DNA from: Herbidospora yilanensis
GTDB lineage: Bacteria > Actinomycetota > Actinomycetes > Streptosporangiales > Streptosporangiaceae
DNA: 64,000 nucleotides
Direction of reading: 5' to 3'
Assembly: GCF_001570565.1 (NCBI RefSeq)
Contig: NZ_BBXE01000018.1
Coordinates: 260,002 to 324,001 of the forward strand
Shown: in pieces, positions 17,289 through 26,000 of the stretch
Position numbering within the stretch: position 1 is the first letter of the stretch
How the letters are laid out: the number at the start of each line of letters is the position of its first letter
Position numbers and translations under genes: made by a program
Notes under the pieces: model-generated
The model's input: only the letters and a program-made list of their open reading frames with translations
Databases searched by the model: none
Told to the model about the DNA's origin: nothing

Positions 17289-17930
17289 CCACTGGGCCGC
17301 GCGGCACAACAGCGTGCGGTGGACCGGCGAGTCGTAGGAGCGCGTGTCGTGGCCGAGGGCGTCGTACACGAGCCGGCCCCTCCGGACGTTCCGCGCCCAG
17401 AGCACCGGCTGGCCCAGCGAGGTGGCCAGCGGCGTGACGTCGGGGAGCACGTCGAGGTCGCTGTAGACCTCGTCGACGACGTCGAAGTCGCGCAGCCCGT
17501 CGGTGATGACGTGGTCGCGGTTGACGTGGACGGTGGTCCAGCCGATCGGCGGGTGGTGCGACTTGCCCCACTTCCACGAGGCGCCCAGCACCCGCGGCCA
17601 GCCCTGCCAGTCGTCGAAGCAGATGGAGGCGGTGTGCATGGCGAGGACGCCGCCGCCCTTGTCCAGGTGGTCGAGCAGCACCGCGCGGGCGTCCTGGCCG
17701 AGCGGGAGGTGCCACTGGTCGCGCTGGTCCTCGAAGTGACCATGCTCGTTGCACCAGCGCATGGCGTTGACGGTGATGAGGTCGACCTGCGGGGGTTCGG
17801 ACAGGGCGCCCGCGATGTCGTCGGTGATCTCCGACTCGACGCCCGCTTCGCGGAGCACCTCGGCCAGGGTCTGCGACGTGGCCGCGAAGTCGTGGGCCAC
17901 ACCTCCGGAGAGAATGAGATTTCGCGCCAT
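17256..17930 (-). CDS. ThuA-like (trehalose-utilisation family) protein
   Basis: A 224-residue protein with a glutamine-amidotransferase-like flavodoxin fold. It reads ARNLILSGGVAHDFAATSQT at the N-terminus, then GGGVLAMHTASICF, and VLWARNVRRGRLVYDALGHD near the end; the final GH(D) is typical of ThuA-like proteins. The function of the family is poorly defined (sugar or keto-sugar metabolism). ATG 17930 begins the conserved part; the frame is open further upstream without family features. No operon partner: it is convergent with merR, and the next gene on its strand ends 82 bp upstream. Confidence 0.7.
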   Translation of the reverse strand: MARNLILSGGVAHDFAATSQTLAEVLREAGVESEITDDIAGALSEPPQVDLITVNAMRWCNEHGHFEDQRDQWHLPLGQDARAVLLDHLDKGGGVLAMHTASICFDDWQGWPRVLGASWKWGKSHHPPIGWTTVHVNRDHVITDGLRDFDVVDEVYSDLDVLPDVTPLATSLGQPVLWARNVRRGRLVYDALGHDTRSYDSPVHRTLLCRAAQWLLRQPVGICE

Positions 17931-18011
17931 ACCCGCCACTGCATCACAGGACCCCGCGTTGAGGGAATGGCCGGGCGGGTGACGCACGTCGGGGTGCCCG
18001 GCCGCACCGGC

Positions 18012-18863
18012 TCACCGCTCCGCGCTCACCAGCCACAACGCGCCGCCCAGGTAGACCCCTTCCGGACCCGCGTACGGCTCCAGCGTGGCCCGCAGGATGG
18101 CGCGGGCCGCAGCGGGCGTCAGGGTCGCGTCGCGCTCGAGAATCGCGCGGACCGGACCGGTGCCGAGATAGAAGTCGGCCGCGTTCGCGGCGTCGCGGCC
18201 GAAGTAGAGAGGGACGTCGACCGCCGTCGTGGTGACGGTCCGGAAACCGGCCTCACCGAGCACCCGTTCGATCCTGGAACGGTCGGCGAGCGAGAACATC
18301 CCGGGTGCGAGGGCGTCGGCGGGCGGCTCCGGCGGATGTCCGAGCAGCGCCGCGTTCGGCACGGTGTACCAGGCGCACCGGGCAATGTCCTGCGGGCAGA
18401 CGAAGACGAGACGGCCGCCGGGACGCACGGCGCGGCCGATGTTGGCGAAGGCCGCTACGGGATCGGCGAAGAACATGATGCCGAACTGACTGACGGCCAC
18501 ATCGAAGTGGTCGTCGGGGAACGGATGGACCTGCGCGTCTCCTTCCTCGAACCGCAGGTTGACGAGCCCCGACCGGACTCCGTCGGCCCGGGCCCGCTCC
18601 AGCATCGGCCGGGAGAGATCGACGCCGACGACGTGCCCTCGGGCCGCCAGGCGGGCCGCGACGATCGTGGTCTCACCCGCGCCGCATCCGATGTCGAGCA
18701 CCCGATCCGTCTCCGTTATGGCCGCGGCCCCGAACAACAGCCGGTGCAGTGCGGCGTTCCCGCCGGCCGTGTGGTCCTTCTGGTCGGCCCAGTGGACGCC
18801 TTCGGGTCCGTTCCACGAGGTCGCCTGTGCGGTGTTGGGAATGTCCATGAAATCGCCTGCCAT
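18012..18863 (-). CDS. Class I SAM-dependent methyltransferase
   Basis: A 283-residue methyltransferase. The SAM-binding motif I is VLDIGCGAGETTI, followed by the acidic VVGVDLSRPML, then FDVAVSQFGIMFFADP (motif IV) and VRPGGRLVFVCPQ. Acceptor unknown. ATG 18863 is chosen because it shares one base with the TGA of the preceding gene (TGATG), a coupling arrangement; ATG 18848 (DIPNTAQATSW) is an alternative. The pair with a saccharopine-dehydrogenase-like protein, under a divergent LysR gene, suggests modification of a small amine or amino-acid-like molecule, which is a guess. Confidence 0.75.
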   Translation of the reverse strand: MAGDFMDIPNTAQATSWNGPEGVHWADQKDHTAGGNAALHRLLFGAAAITETDRVLDIGCGAGETTIVAARLAARGHVVGVDLSRPMLERARADGVRSGLVNLRFEEGDAQVHPFPDDHFDVAVSQFGIMFFADPVAAFANIGRAVRPGGRLVFVCPQDIARCAWYTVPNAALLGHPPEPPADALAPGMFSLADRSRIERVLGEAGFRTVTTTAVDVPLYFGRDAANAADFYLGTGPVRAILERDATLTPAAARAILRATLEPYAGPEGVYLGGALWLVSAER

Positions 18864-19951
18864 CAATATGCCGGGTGGTGTTCCACGGTCAGCGGATAGG
18901 TGCGGAATTCGTCGAGAAATGCCGTCGCGGGCCGGAGCCGGTCGATGTGCAGGACACCGGGAGGCCCTGGAGCGGTGACCAGGAGGCGCGCCACGTGCGC
19001 GGTGACGAGCCCGGTCGCCCGGCAGACGTCGCGGCCCGCGACGGTGCTCGACACCGCGTTCCCGGCGGCGTCCGACGCGGTCACGTGGACGACGAACCGG
19101 TCGGATCCGAGGCGGAGGCGGGAGAACGCCGAGATGAACGCCGACTCGGCGCCCAGCCTGCGCGCCGCCTCGAAGAACCCGGCGGCGCGGAGGCCGAACA
19201 GGGCCGAGGTGACGAACGGCGAGTCGAGGCAGATCCGCGTCGTGGCCCGGACGGACGACGACGTGCTGATCACGTCCTGGTCGGAGAAGGGAAACGGGTG
19301 GACGGTCCGGTGTCCCCGGCCCGGGAACGTCACACGCAGCGGACGGGCGTCGGAACGCCGCCCGCCCCCTGGGCGGACGAGGTTCTCGACGATCCAGCGC
19401 ACCGAGTCGACGCCGTGGTCGCCGCCCTGACCGAGCAGCAGGCTGATGTCGACCATCTCCGCCGACGGCAGCCGGTCGACACAGTGGCGGGCCAGCAGGT
19501 TCGTCAGCCCCGGGGCCACACCGACGCTGAGCACGGCCGTCGCCCCGTGCCGTCTCGCGAGTGCGTCGAGTGACGCGACCGCCCGGATCACCGGAGTGGA
19601 CGCGGTGACGTCGACGTAGTGCACCCCCCGGCTCAGACAGGCGCGGGCCAGGTCCGCGTTGGCCCGCTCGACGCACATCACCACCACGGCCGCGCCGTCG
19701 AGGATCCGGTCGACGTCGGCCGGATCGCCGACGTCGATCCGCGCTCCTTCCACCGTGTGGCCGGTGGATCGAGCCAGGGCCTCCGCCTTGGCCCGGTCGC
19801 GGCCCGCCGCCACGGTCCGGCCGGGAAACCAGGCTCCGAGCTGCCGCGCGACCGCGCCGCCGACCGCTCCGTAACCGCCGATGACGACGATCGGCTTAAC
19901 CGTGCTCGGCCACGAGCGATGTTCATCGTTGCTCCCATTCATGCCGTCCAT
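18863..19951 (-). CDS. Saccharopine dehydrogenase-like NAD(P)-binding protein
   Basis: A 362-residue protein. The N-terminal Rossmann fold is IVVIGGYGAVGGAVARQLG, followed by VVMCVERANADLARACLSRG and GVHYVDVTASTPVI, the typical run of saccharopine dehydrogenase NADP-binding domains. The C-terminal half is the ligand-binding domain; VAPGLTNLLA is a common family motif. ATG 19951 is chosen, with GGA 6 nt upstream; ATG 19942 or GTG 19990 are possible. It is coupled to the methyltransferase by TGATG. The true reaction is unknown; many relatives are not saccharopine enzymes. Confidence 0.7.
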   Translation of the reverse strand: MDGMNGSNDEHRSWPSTVKPIVVIGGYGAVGGAVARQLGAWFPGRTVAAGRDRAKAEALARSTGHTVEGARIDVGDPADVDRILDGAAVVVMCVERANADLARACLSRGVHYVDVTASTPVIRAVASLDALARRHGATAVLSVGVAPGLTNLLARHCVDRLPSAEMVDISLLLGQGGDHGVDSVRWIVENLVRPGGGRRSDARPLRVTFPGRGHRTVHPFPFSDQDVISTSSSVRATTRICLDSPFVTSALFGLRAAGFFEAARRLGAESAFISAFSRLRLGSDRFVVHVTASDAAGNAVSSTVAGRDVCRATGLVTAHVARLLVTAPGPPGVLHIDRLRPATAFLDEFRTYPLTVEHHPAY

Positions 19952-20033
19952 CGCAATTCCGTGTCGCAGAAGTGAGGTCCTCAGAATCACGCGGCCACAG
20001 ATATACGCACAACTGCAGATATCTCATGATTGA

Positions 20034-20050
20034 CATGCATGCACTGCATG
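20034..20050. promoter_or_regulatory. Inverted repeat between LysR gene and its divergent operon
   Basis: CATGCA (20034–20039) and TGCATG (20045–20050) form a 6+5+6 inverted repeat 13 bp before the LysR start, in a 112-bp divergent region that also has AGATAT repeated at 19999 and 20016. This is where a LysR protein would be expected to bind. Binding is inferred. Confidence 0.45.
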
Positions 20051-20063
20051 GCACGATTCATCT

Positions 20064-21110
20064 GTGATCGATCCGTGGACCTTGCAGGTGCTGGTCGAAG
20101 TGGCGGAGCGCGGTTCGTTCTCCGCGGCGGCCGAAACGTTGTCGATGACGCAGCCGGCCGTCTCCCGGCAGATCGGCGGACTGGAACGGAGGCTCGGCGT
20201 CGGGCTCTTCCGGCGCACCGCGCGCGGGGTCAGTCCGACCGCCGCGGGTGAGATCGTCGCCGAGCAGGCGCGCGACATCCTGGCCCGCTTGCGGGCCCTG
20301 GAACTGCGGGTCGGCGCTTTCACGAACGCCGAGGCCGGGCATGTCCGCCTGTCGGCGTTCTCCAGCGCCAACACCTGGTTCGTGCCGGAGGTCTTCCGGC
20401 GCTTCGGCCGCACCCATCCCGGAGTCAGCCTGAGCCTGATGCAGGACGACCCCGCCGGGACGCTGTCCGCGCTCAAGGACGGCAGGATCGACCTGGCGCT
20501 GATCACCGCCTGGAGCCTGTACGCCGACGTGCCCGCCGCCCGGCACGACCCGGCGGCCACGCCCCTGGACCCCGGCGAACTCACCGGGGTCGAACTGCTG
20601 CCCCTGCTGGAGGAGGAGTTCCAGGTCGCGTTGCCCGTGGGCCATCCCCTGGCCCGGCGCAGCCGCGTGCGGCTGGCCGACCTGCGAGAGGAGGCGTGGA
20701 TCGAAGGCGGCTTCCCCGACTGCTTCGGCCCGATTCCCCAGCTCGCCACAGTCCTGGGCCGCCCGCCCCGAATCGGGTTCTTCTGCGAAGACTGGTACGG
20801 CAAGCAGGCGCTGGTCGCGGGCGGGTCCGGCATCATGCTCGTGCCCACGCTGGCGCGGGGCGCCGCGCACCCCGGCGTCGTGCTGCGGCCGACCGTTCCC
20901 CCGCTGCCGCCCCGCCCGCTCTACGCGGCCACCCTGTCACCGCCGTTCCGGCTCCCGGCCGTGACCGCACTGCTCGACGTGCTCACCGTCGTCAGCGGGG
21001 AGGTTCGCGCGGGACGTCATCGGCTCATCTGGGCTGGACCAGACCCATCACCCTCTGAACGACCGTCTCCCCCGACACCCGCAACCCGTCGTGCTCCCAC
21101 TCGTTCGTGA
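20064..21110 (+). CDS. LysR-family regulator
   Basis: A 348-residue LysR-type regulator. The winged helix is at residues 1–60 (WTLQVLVEVAERGSFSAAAE, LSMTQPAVSRQIGGLE). The periplasmic-binding-protein-like effector domain spans residues ~90–300. The last ~30 residues (PDPSPSERPSPPTPATRRAP) are a low-complexity tail that lies in the 86-bp overlap with the convergent peptidase gene. The GTG start sits in the divergent region shared with the saccharopine-dehydrogenase-like/methyltransferase operon, which it probably controls. Confidence 0.8.
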   Translation: MIDPWTLQVLVEVAERGSFSAAAETLSMTQPAVSRQIGGLERRLGVGLFRRTARGVSPTAAGEIVAEQARDILARLRALELRVGAFTNAEAGHVRLSAFSSANTWFVPEVFRRFGRTHPGVSLSLMQDDPAGTLSALKDGRIDLALITAWSLYADVPAARHDPAATPLDPGELTGVELLPLLEEEFQVALPVGHPLARRSRVRLADLREEAWIEGGFPDCFGPIPQLATVLGRPPRIGFFCEDWYGKQALVAGGSGIMLVPTLARGAAHPGVVLRPTVPPLPPRPLYAATLSPPFRLPAVTALLDVLTVVSGEVRAGRHRLIWAGPDPSPSERPSPPTPATRRAPTRS

Positions 21111-22233
21111 CCCACGTCGTCACGTTGGCGACCTCGCGCACGGTCTGGGCCGACAGGCCCTCGTCCACGTACATGTCGTCGTAGTACACGACCGCGCCCA
21201 CCGGCACCTGGTTCGCCGCCAGGCGGGCCGGGTCGTACAGGGCGGGCCAGGTCATCTGGGCCAGGCACTCGGCCGTCCGCTTGAACGGGCGCAGCGCGCG
21301 GATCTCGTCGAACATCCAGGGGTAGATCATCTCTCCGGTGAGGGGCAGGTCGGGGGCCAGCCGGGCCGCCGACCAGTTCGTCGGGGCGCCCTGCGAATAG
21401 ATGGACTCGTGCATGACGGCGTACAGGGGATTGCCGGCGAAGGACGTCTCGGCCATCACCTGGTAGAGGAACTCGTCGGAGAGTTCGCCGCCCACCCACG
21501 CCTCGGCCAGGAGCCAGTGCAGGGAGTCGGCTCCGCTGCCGGTGCCCAGTTCCGTGCCGAGGAACTTCAGGCGGTGGGGGGTGAGGCGGTCGCCGTCGGG
21601 GAGGCGGATGTCGTTGGCCGCCAGGTGGGCGAGGAGGCCGTCGAGGAGGGGGCGGTCGTCCGGGTAGCGGGTGAAGTAGCGGTCGAGTTTGCCTTCGACG
21701 CGGCGGTAGGTGCGCCGGTAGACCTCGTCGGCGTCGGCGTGCAGGCCCGGCAGACCGCCGGTCACGTAGCAGGCCGACAACGAGTCGGGGGCCTTCGACA
21801 GGTAGGTCAGGGTCACGAAGCCGCCGTAGGACTGGCCCAGCGTCGACCACCGCTCGACGCCCAGCGCGCGCCGGATGTGCTCGGCGTCGTCCACGATCGC
21901 GTCGGCGCGGAAGTGTCGCAGGTAGGCGGCCAGTTCGGGGCCGTCGGGGGCGGGCAGGGACTTCGCCGTCACGGGGCTGCTGCGGCCCGTTCCCCGCTGG
22001 TCGAGCAGCAGCACCCGATGGGTGCGCAGCGCGTGTCCGAGCCAGCCGTCCGCCGACAGCGGGCGGGGCGCCTTGCCGCCGGGGCCGCCCTGGAGGAACA
22101 GCAGCCAGGGCAGGTCGTCGCCCGCGCGCCGGGGGTCGACCGCCTCCCGGGCGAACACCTCGATCAGCCCGCCCGAGGGGTCGGAGTGGTCCAGCGGGAC
22201 GGTGAAGACGTGGTCGGTGAGGGAAACGGTCAC
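21025..22233 (-). CDS. Proline iminopeptidase-like alpha/beta hydrolase (S33)
   Basis: A 402-residue cytoplasmic peptidase-type hydrolase. It has FLQGGPGGKAPRP (the HGGPG-like oxyanion motif), LLLDQRGTGRSSP, and the nucleophile elbow STLGQSYGGFVTL with catalytic Ser. The long cap (residues ~190–330) is typical of S33 prolyl aminopeptidases. The GTG start follows the stop of the small upstream gene by 4 nt, suggesting co-transcription. The 3' end overlaps the LysR gene by 86 bp on the opposite strand. Confidence 0.8.
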   Translation of the reverse strand: MTVSLTDHVFTVPLDHSDPSGGLIEVFAREAVDPRRAGDDLPWLLFLQGGPGGKAPRPLSADGWLGHALRTHRVLLLDQRGTGRSSPVTAKSLPAPDGPELAAYLRHFRADAIVDDAEHIRRALGVERWSTLGQSYGGFVTLTYLSKAPDSLSACYVTGGLPGLHADADEVYRRTYRRVEGKLDRYFTRYPDDRPLLDGLLAHLAANDIRLPDGDRLTPHRLKFLGTELGTGSGADSLHWLLAEAWVGGELSDEFLYQVMAETSFAGNPLYAVMHESIYSQGAPTNWSAARLAPDLPLTGEMIYPWMFDEIRALRPFKRTAECLAQMTWPALYDPARLAANQVPVGAVVYYDDMYVDEGLSAQTVREVANVTTWVTNEWEHDGLRVSGETVVQRVMGLVQPR

Positions 22234-22237
22234 CGCG

Positions 22238-22639
22238 TCACGATAGCGACTCGGCCTCGGCCTCGGCCGCGTCGGCCTCGGCGGGCCTTCCGGCCGCGCG
22301 GAGCACCCGCGACAGGGTGGCCAGGGAGACGATCAGCGGGGGGCCGCCGAGGCCGCGGGCCAGGGAGACCGCCTCCTGGGCCAGGGGCAGCGCCATGGCG
22401 GGACGGCGGATCAGGGTGTCGGCGCCCGACCGGAGGGCGCGCACCAGCGTGCCCTCGTGTTCGGCGGCGTCGTGTTCGCACAGCAGCCGGGCCGCGCGGA
22501 CCGCGCCGTCGACCGAGGCGGGCGAGCGGGCGACCCGGGCGTGCGCGAGGAGAGCGTCGACGACTTCCGGGCCGGCCGCTCTTCGCGCTATCGCCGCGAG
22601 GTGCAGGCGGATCTGCTCCTCGTACTCGTTCGGTTCCAC
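22238..22639 (-). CDS. Small helical hypothetical protein
   Basis: A 133-residue protein rich in Ala, Leu, Arg and Glu, probably all helical and reminiscent of the tetratricopeptide-like repeats in actinomycete regulators (LLAHARVARSPASVDGAVRA, AVSLARGLGG, LATLSRVLRAAGRPAEADAA). No catalytic motif, signal or membrane segment. GTG start with a weak ribosome site. It ends 4 nt before the peptidase gene, so the two are probably co-transcribed. Function unknown. Confidence 0.5.
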   Translation of the reverse strand: MEPNEYEEQIRLHLAAIARRAAGPEVVDALLAHARVARSPASVDGAVRAARLLCEHDAAEHEGTLVRALRSGADTLIRRPAMALPLAQEAVSLARGLGGPPLIVSLATLSRVLRAAGRPAEADAAEAEAESLS

Positions 22640-22679
22640 CGGACCCAGCGTCTTCCCGACGCCGAGTCACACGCAACCC

Positions 22680-23288
22680 TCAGAGCCTCTGGAGTCCCAG
22701 GTCTTCGGTCACGCGGCGGAGGTCGCGGGGGTTGCCGAAACCCAGTTTCACCTGGATACGGACGACCAGTTGGTCGACGGAGAGCTCCTCGATGTTCATC
22801 GCCTTGGCCGCCTCGGGATGCGTGCATCCCTTCGAGATGAGCCGCAGCGCCTCCGTCTCGCGCGGCGACAGCGCGGGGCGCAGGCAGAGGGTCGAGGTGG
22901 CCGACGCGAGCTGGCCGCGCAGGACGAGGGCCAGTCCCTGGCCGAGTGCGAAACCGCCGGAGGCCACCTGGAGGACGGCGTGGCGGAACTCGTCGGGCGT
23001 GGTGTTCCTGGGGAGATAGCCGGAGGCGCCGGCCTGGAGTGCCTCGACGACGTCGGACGGATCGCCCGCGGCGGCGGTCACGAGGACACGGGCCCGGGGC
23101 GTCCACCCCTCGATCTCGGCGAGGGCCGGGCGGCGGTCTTCGCCGTAGAGGGCCAGGAGGACGACGTCGATCTCGGCGTCGGCGGTGGGGGCGGCGACGA
23201 TCGACCCCACCTCGGGCATCCGGGTCAGCAGGCGGCGGATCCCGGCCTGCGCGTGCGGGTGATCGTCGGCAACGGCGACTCTGATCAT
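22680..23288 (-). CDS. Atypical NarL-type response regulator lacking the phospho-Asp
   Basis: A 202-residue protein with an N-terminal receiver domain and a C-terminal LuxR helix-turn-helix (LSPRETEALRLISKGCTHPE, AAKAMNIEELSVDQLVVRIQ). The acidic pair (ADDH, D8/D9) and the Thr (VLVTAAAG) are present. The phospho-acceptor Asp is replaced by Ala46 (DVVLLALYGED), and the conserved Lys before the Asn/Thr loop is Arg (GYLPRNT). Phosphorylation as in classical two-component systems is therefore unlikely; it may be constitutive or ligand-controlled. No histidine kinase gene adjoins it. It is divergent from a receptor Ser/Thr kinase. Confidence 0.75.
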   Translation of the reverse strand: MIRVAVADDHPHAQAGIRRLLTRMPEVGSIVAAPTADAEIDVVLLALYGEDRRPALAEIEGWTPRARVLVTAAAGDPSDVVEALQAGASGYLPRNTTPDEFRHAVLQVASGGFALGQGLALVLRGQLASATSTLCLRPALSPRETEALRLISKGCTHPEAAKAMNIEELSVDQLVVRIQVKLGFGNPRDLRRVTEDLGLQRL

Positions 23289-23646
23289 GGTGTCCCACCC
23301 CCAAAATTAGATTCTGGACACGCGATACGGTCCTGGACAAGGGGATATCCGGACGAACTTTTTCGCTATTTGCGCGTGTCCGCGATACGGACCGGGCATA
23401 CCGGTCACCTCTGTCTTCCAGTATCGCCAACGGACACCAATGCTCGGGCCCTGTTCGCCAAGGCCGTGCCAACTTCGCAGGTCAGCGGCTCGCGACTGTC
23501 GGTTACGCCCTATGCCCAACCGGTTTGCAGCGACAAGGTGACATTTCTAGTCCGGTGACAAGCTGACGATGCGGTGAGACCTTCGTATGAGTACGCGGCG
23601 TTAGGTGACATTTCGCGCCGGGTGCCCGATGGAGGGGGCTTCGCAG
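23289..23646. promoter_or_regulatory. 358-bp divergent regulatory region with direct repeats
   Basis: No gene is seen. CGCGATACGG occurs at 23321–23330 and 23391–23400. GGTGACATTTC occurs at 23537–23547 and 23604–23614, with a shorter GGTGACA at 23554. The first pair lies near the response-regulator start and the second near the kinase start, so each may control its own side. The region is more AT-rich than the flanking genes. Confidence 0.4.
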
Positions 23647-25887
23647 TTGAGCACGTGGACGGTCCCGGGCTACCGGGAGGTACGCGAACTCGGCGCCGGG
23701 GGTGGCGGCCGGGTCGTGCTGGCGACATACGAGACGACCGGAGCCTATGTCGCCATCAAGTATCTGAGCGAGACGCTGCGACGCGACCCCGGCTTCCTGG
23801 CCAGCTTCCAGCGTGAGGCCCGGCTCATGGTCGAGCTGGAGAACCCGAACGTGGTGCGGCTGTACGAATACGTGCAGTCGCCCAGGGGCGACGCGGCCAT
23901 CGTGATGGAGCTGGTCGACGGGGTGTCGCTGCGGAGCATCCTGGCCGAGCACGGCAACACCTCGCCCGAGGCGGCGCTGGTCGTGCTGAAGGGGTCGCTG
24001 CTGGGCCTGTCGGCGGCGCACGCCTATGGTGTGGTGCACCGCGACTACAAACCCGAGAACGTGCTCGTCCAGGCCGACGGCACCAGCAAGCTGGCCGACT
24101 TCGGCATCGCCAGCCACGTCGGCGAGGCGGGGCAGGCGACCGGCACGCCGTCGTACATGGCCCCGGAGCAGTGGGCCGGGAACCCGGCCAGCCCGGCGAC
24201 CGACGTCTACGCGGCGACCTGCGTGTTCTTCGAGTGCCTGACCGGCCACCGGCCCTTCCACTCGCTCGACGCGGGCACCCTGCGGCGCCAGCACCAGGGG
24301 GCGCCGATCCCGACGATGGAGGTGCCGGGCTCGGTCAGGGCGCTGGTCGGGCGGGGCATGGCCAAGGACCCGATGGCCCGGCCGCCGACCGCCGACCAGT
24401 TCGTCGCCGACCTGGAGCTCGCGGCGCTGGCCGCCTACGGCCGCGACTGGGAGGAACGCGGCCGGCGGCACCTGGCCGAACTGGCCACGCTGATGGCGCT
24501 GATGTTCCCGCTGGCCAAGCCGTCGACGCCGGTGCCGCAGGCGAACACCTCGCTGGCGCGCACGATCCTGAGCCAGCGGCTGACCCGGTTCGCGCCGCGG
24601 TTCGCCATCGCGGGGTCGCTGGTGGCGGCGGTGGTGGTCGCGATCGTGGTGGCGGCCAACGGCCAGACCCCGGTCGCGGGCGGCACCACGTTACGCCCGC
24701 CGACGCAGACGCCGGCGCAGGAGCCGCCGCCGGTCGTACCGGAGGAGGAGACCACACCCCCGGCCACCCCGGAAGAGGAACCGGCGACGGAGGAGCCGTC
24801 GGAGGAGGCCACCACCGAGCAACCGTCGACGGTCCAGCCGCCGGGCACCGCCACACCGACGGTCACCGCGACCGCCACCGCGACCGCTCCCCCACCGCCG
24901 CTCAAGGTCTCCGGCCTGAACATCCAGTCGTTCGACGGGCAGTCGGCCGCGGTCCGGATCACGACCAGCACCCCGGCGCAGGTCACGATGACGGTCCGGT
25001 TCGCCGAGGGCGCCGAGGAGTCGGCGCTCAACACGCTCCCGCCGCAGGTGGTCCCGCTCGCGGGCGCGACCGCCTACACCCCCGTCGTGCAGCAGGCCTT
25101 CACCCCACCCGCCTGCGGTACGACCTCCTACCGGCGCATCACCGTCGAGACCTCGCCCTCGGCGGGCAAGGCGGCGTCCAAGACCGTCTCGGTCAAGGGC
25201 GGACCGTGCCCGCCGCCGGCGGTGGAGAACGTCACGATCACCGGCTGGGACGGCAAGGCCGCCGGGGTGCGGCTCAAGGCCGACGGCACCGGCCGGGTCA
25301 AGGTGGTGGCCCGGTTCGGCCGCGACGGCGAGCTGACCAAGTCGTCGAGCACGACCCTGTCGGGACATCGGGAGTACTCCTTCACCGCTCGCACCGACCT
25401 GGGCGAGCCGCCGTGCGGCCAGACCTCGACGTACACGGTCCAGATCACCACCGAACCGGCGGCGGGCAACGGCACGCAGACCAGCCAGAAGCGGGTCACC
25501 GGGCCCGGCTGCGCGCCGCCCTCGGTGAGCCTGCAGGGGTGGGACGGGTCGCTGGCGACCGTCAAGGTGACCTCGGGGACGACCACGCCGATCACGCTCA
25601 CGGTGACGTTCACCCGCACGATCCGGGTCGGCGAACGGCAGACGAACCCGATCGTGACGACCACGACGGCCGAGGTGAGCGGGGCCAAGGACTACACCCG
25701 CGAGTTCCCGACCGGCTACAAGCAGGCTCCGTGCGGGGCCCGGGACGTCCGCCAGGTGAGCGTGACGGCGTCGCCGGGGGGTGACACGGCCACCCGGGAG
25801 GTCACGCTCGACTCCCCCGCCTGTCCGGTGGAGGAGGAGCCGGAAACCCCTACGCCGTCGGGCTCGGAGCCTGGCCGGATCCTCTGA
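23647..25887 (+). CDS. Receptor Ser/Thr protein kinase with three repeated extracellular modules
   Basis: A 746-residue PASTA-less receptor kinase. The kinase domain (residues ~9–270) has the glycine loop LGAGGGGRVVLA, Lys38 (VAIK), catalytic HRDYKPEN (131–138), DFG (151–153) and APE (172–174). One membrane segment follows at ~319–338 (FAIAGSLVAAVVVAIVVA), then a Pro/Thr/Glu-rich stalk. The outer part has three tandem modules (~420–730) sharing FDG/WDG, Val/Thr strands and a Cys pair each. TTG 23647 is chosen because GGAGGGGG lies 8 nt upstream and it places the protein at the expected kinase N-terminus; ATG 23629 and GTG 23605 are alternatives. Ligand unknown. Confidence 0.85.
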   Translation: MSTWTVPGYREVRELGAGGGGRVVLATYETTGAYVAIKYLSETLRRDPGFLASFQREARLMVELENPNVVRLYEYVQSPRGDAAIVMELVDGVSLRSILAEHGNTSPEAALVVLKGSLLGLSAAHAYGVVHRDYKPENVLVQADGTSKLADFGIASHVGEAGQATGTPSYMAPEQWAGNPASPATDVYAATCVFFECLTGHRPFHSLDAGTLRRQHQGAPIPTMEVPGSVRALVGRGMAKDPMARPPTADQFVADLELAALAAYGRDWEERGRRHLAELATLMALMFPLAKPSTPVPQANTSLARTILSQRLTRFAPRFAIAGSLVAAVVVAIVVAANGQTPVAGGTTLRPPTQTPAQEPPPVVPEEETTPPATPEEEPATEEPSEEATTEQPSTVQPPGTATPTVTATATATAPPPPLKVSGLNIQSFDGQSAAVRITTSTPAQVTMTVRFAEGAEESALNTLPPQVVPLAGATAYTPVVQQAFTPPACGTTSYRRITVETSPSAGKAASKTVSVKGGPCPPPAVENVTITGWDGKAAGVRLKADGTGRVKVVARFGRDGELTKSSSTTLSGHREYSFTARTDLGEPPCGQTSTYTVQITTEPAAGNGTQTSQKRVTGPGCAPPSVSLQGWDGSLATVKVTSGTTTPITLTVTFTRTIRVGERQTNPIVTTTTAEVSGAKDYTREFPTGYKQAPCGARDVRQVSVTASPGGDTATREVTLDSPACPVEEEPETPTPSGSEPGRIL

Positions 25888-26000
25888 CCTGGGACTATCC
25901 TGTATGTCCCGTTTGGTCATGTTTAAGTAAAGTGAGTTGACCTGCCCCTTAAAGGTCCTTGAACATCCCATTCACGCAGATTGACCCCGAAGCGTAATGG

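Noticed and set aside
18012..22233. Secondary-metabolite gene cluster
   Set aside because: There is a methyltransferase and oxidoreductase-like protein but no core biosynthetic enzyme (PKS, NRPS, terpene cyclase, RiPP precursor).
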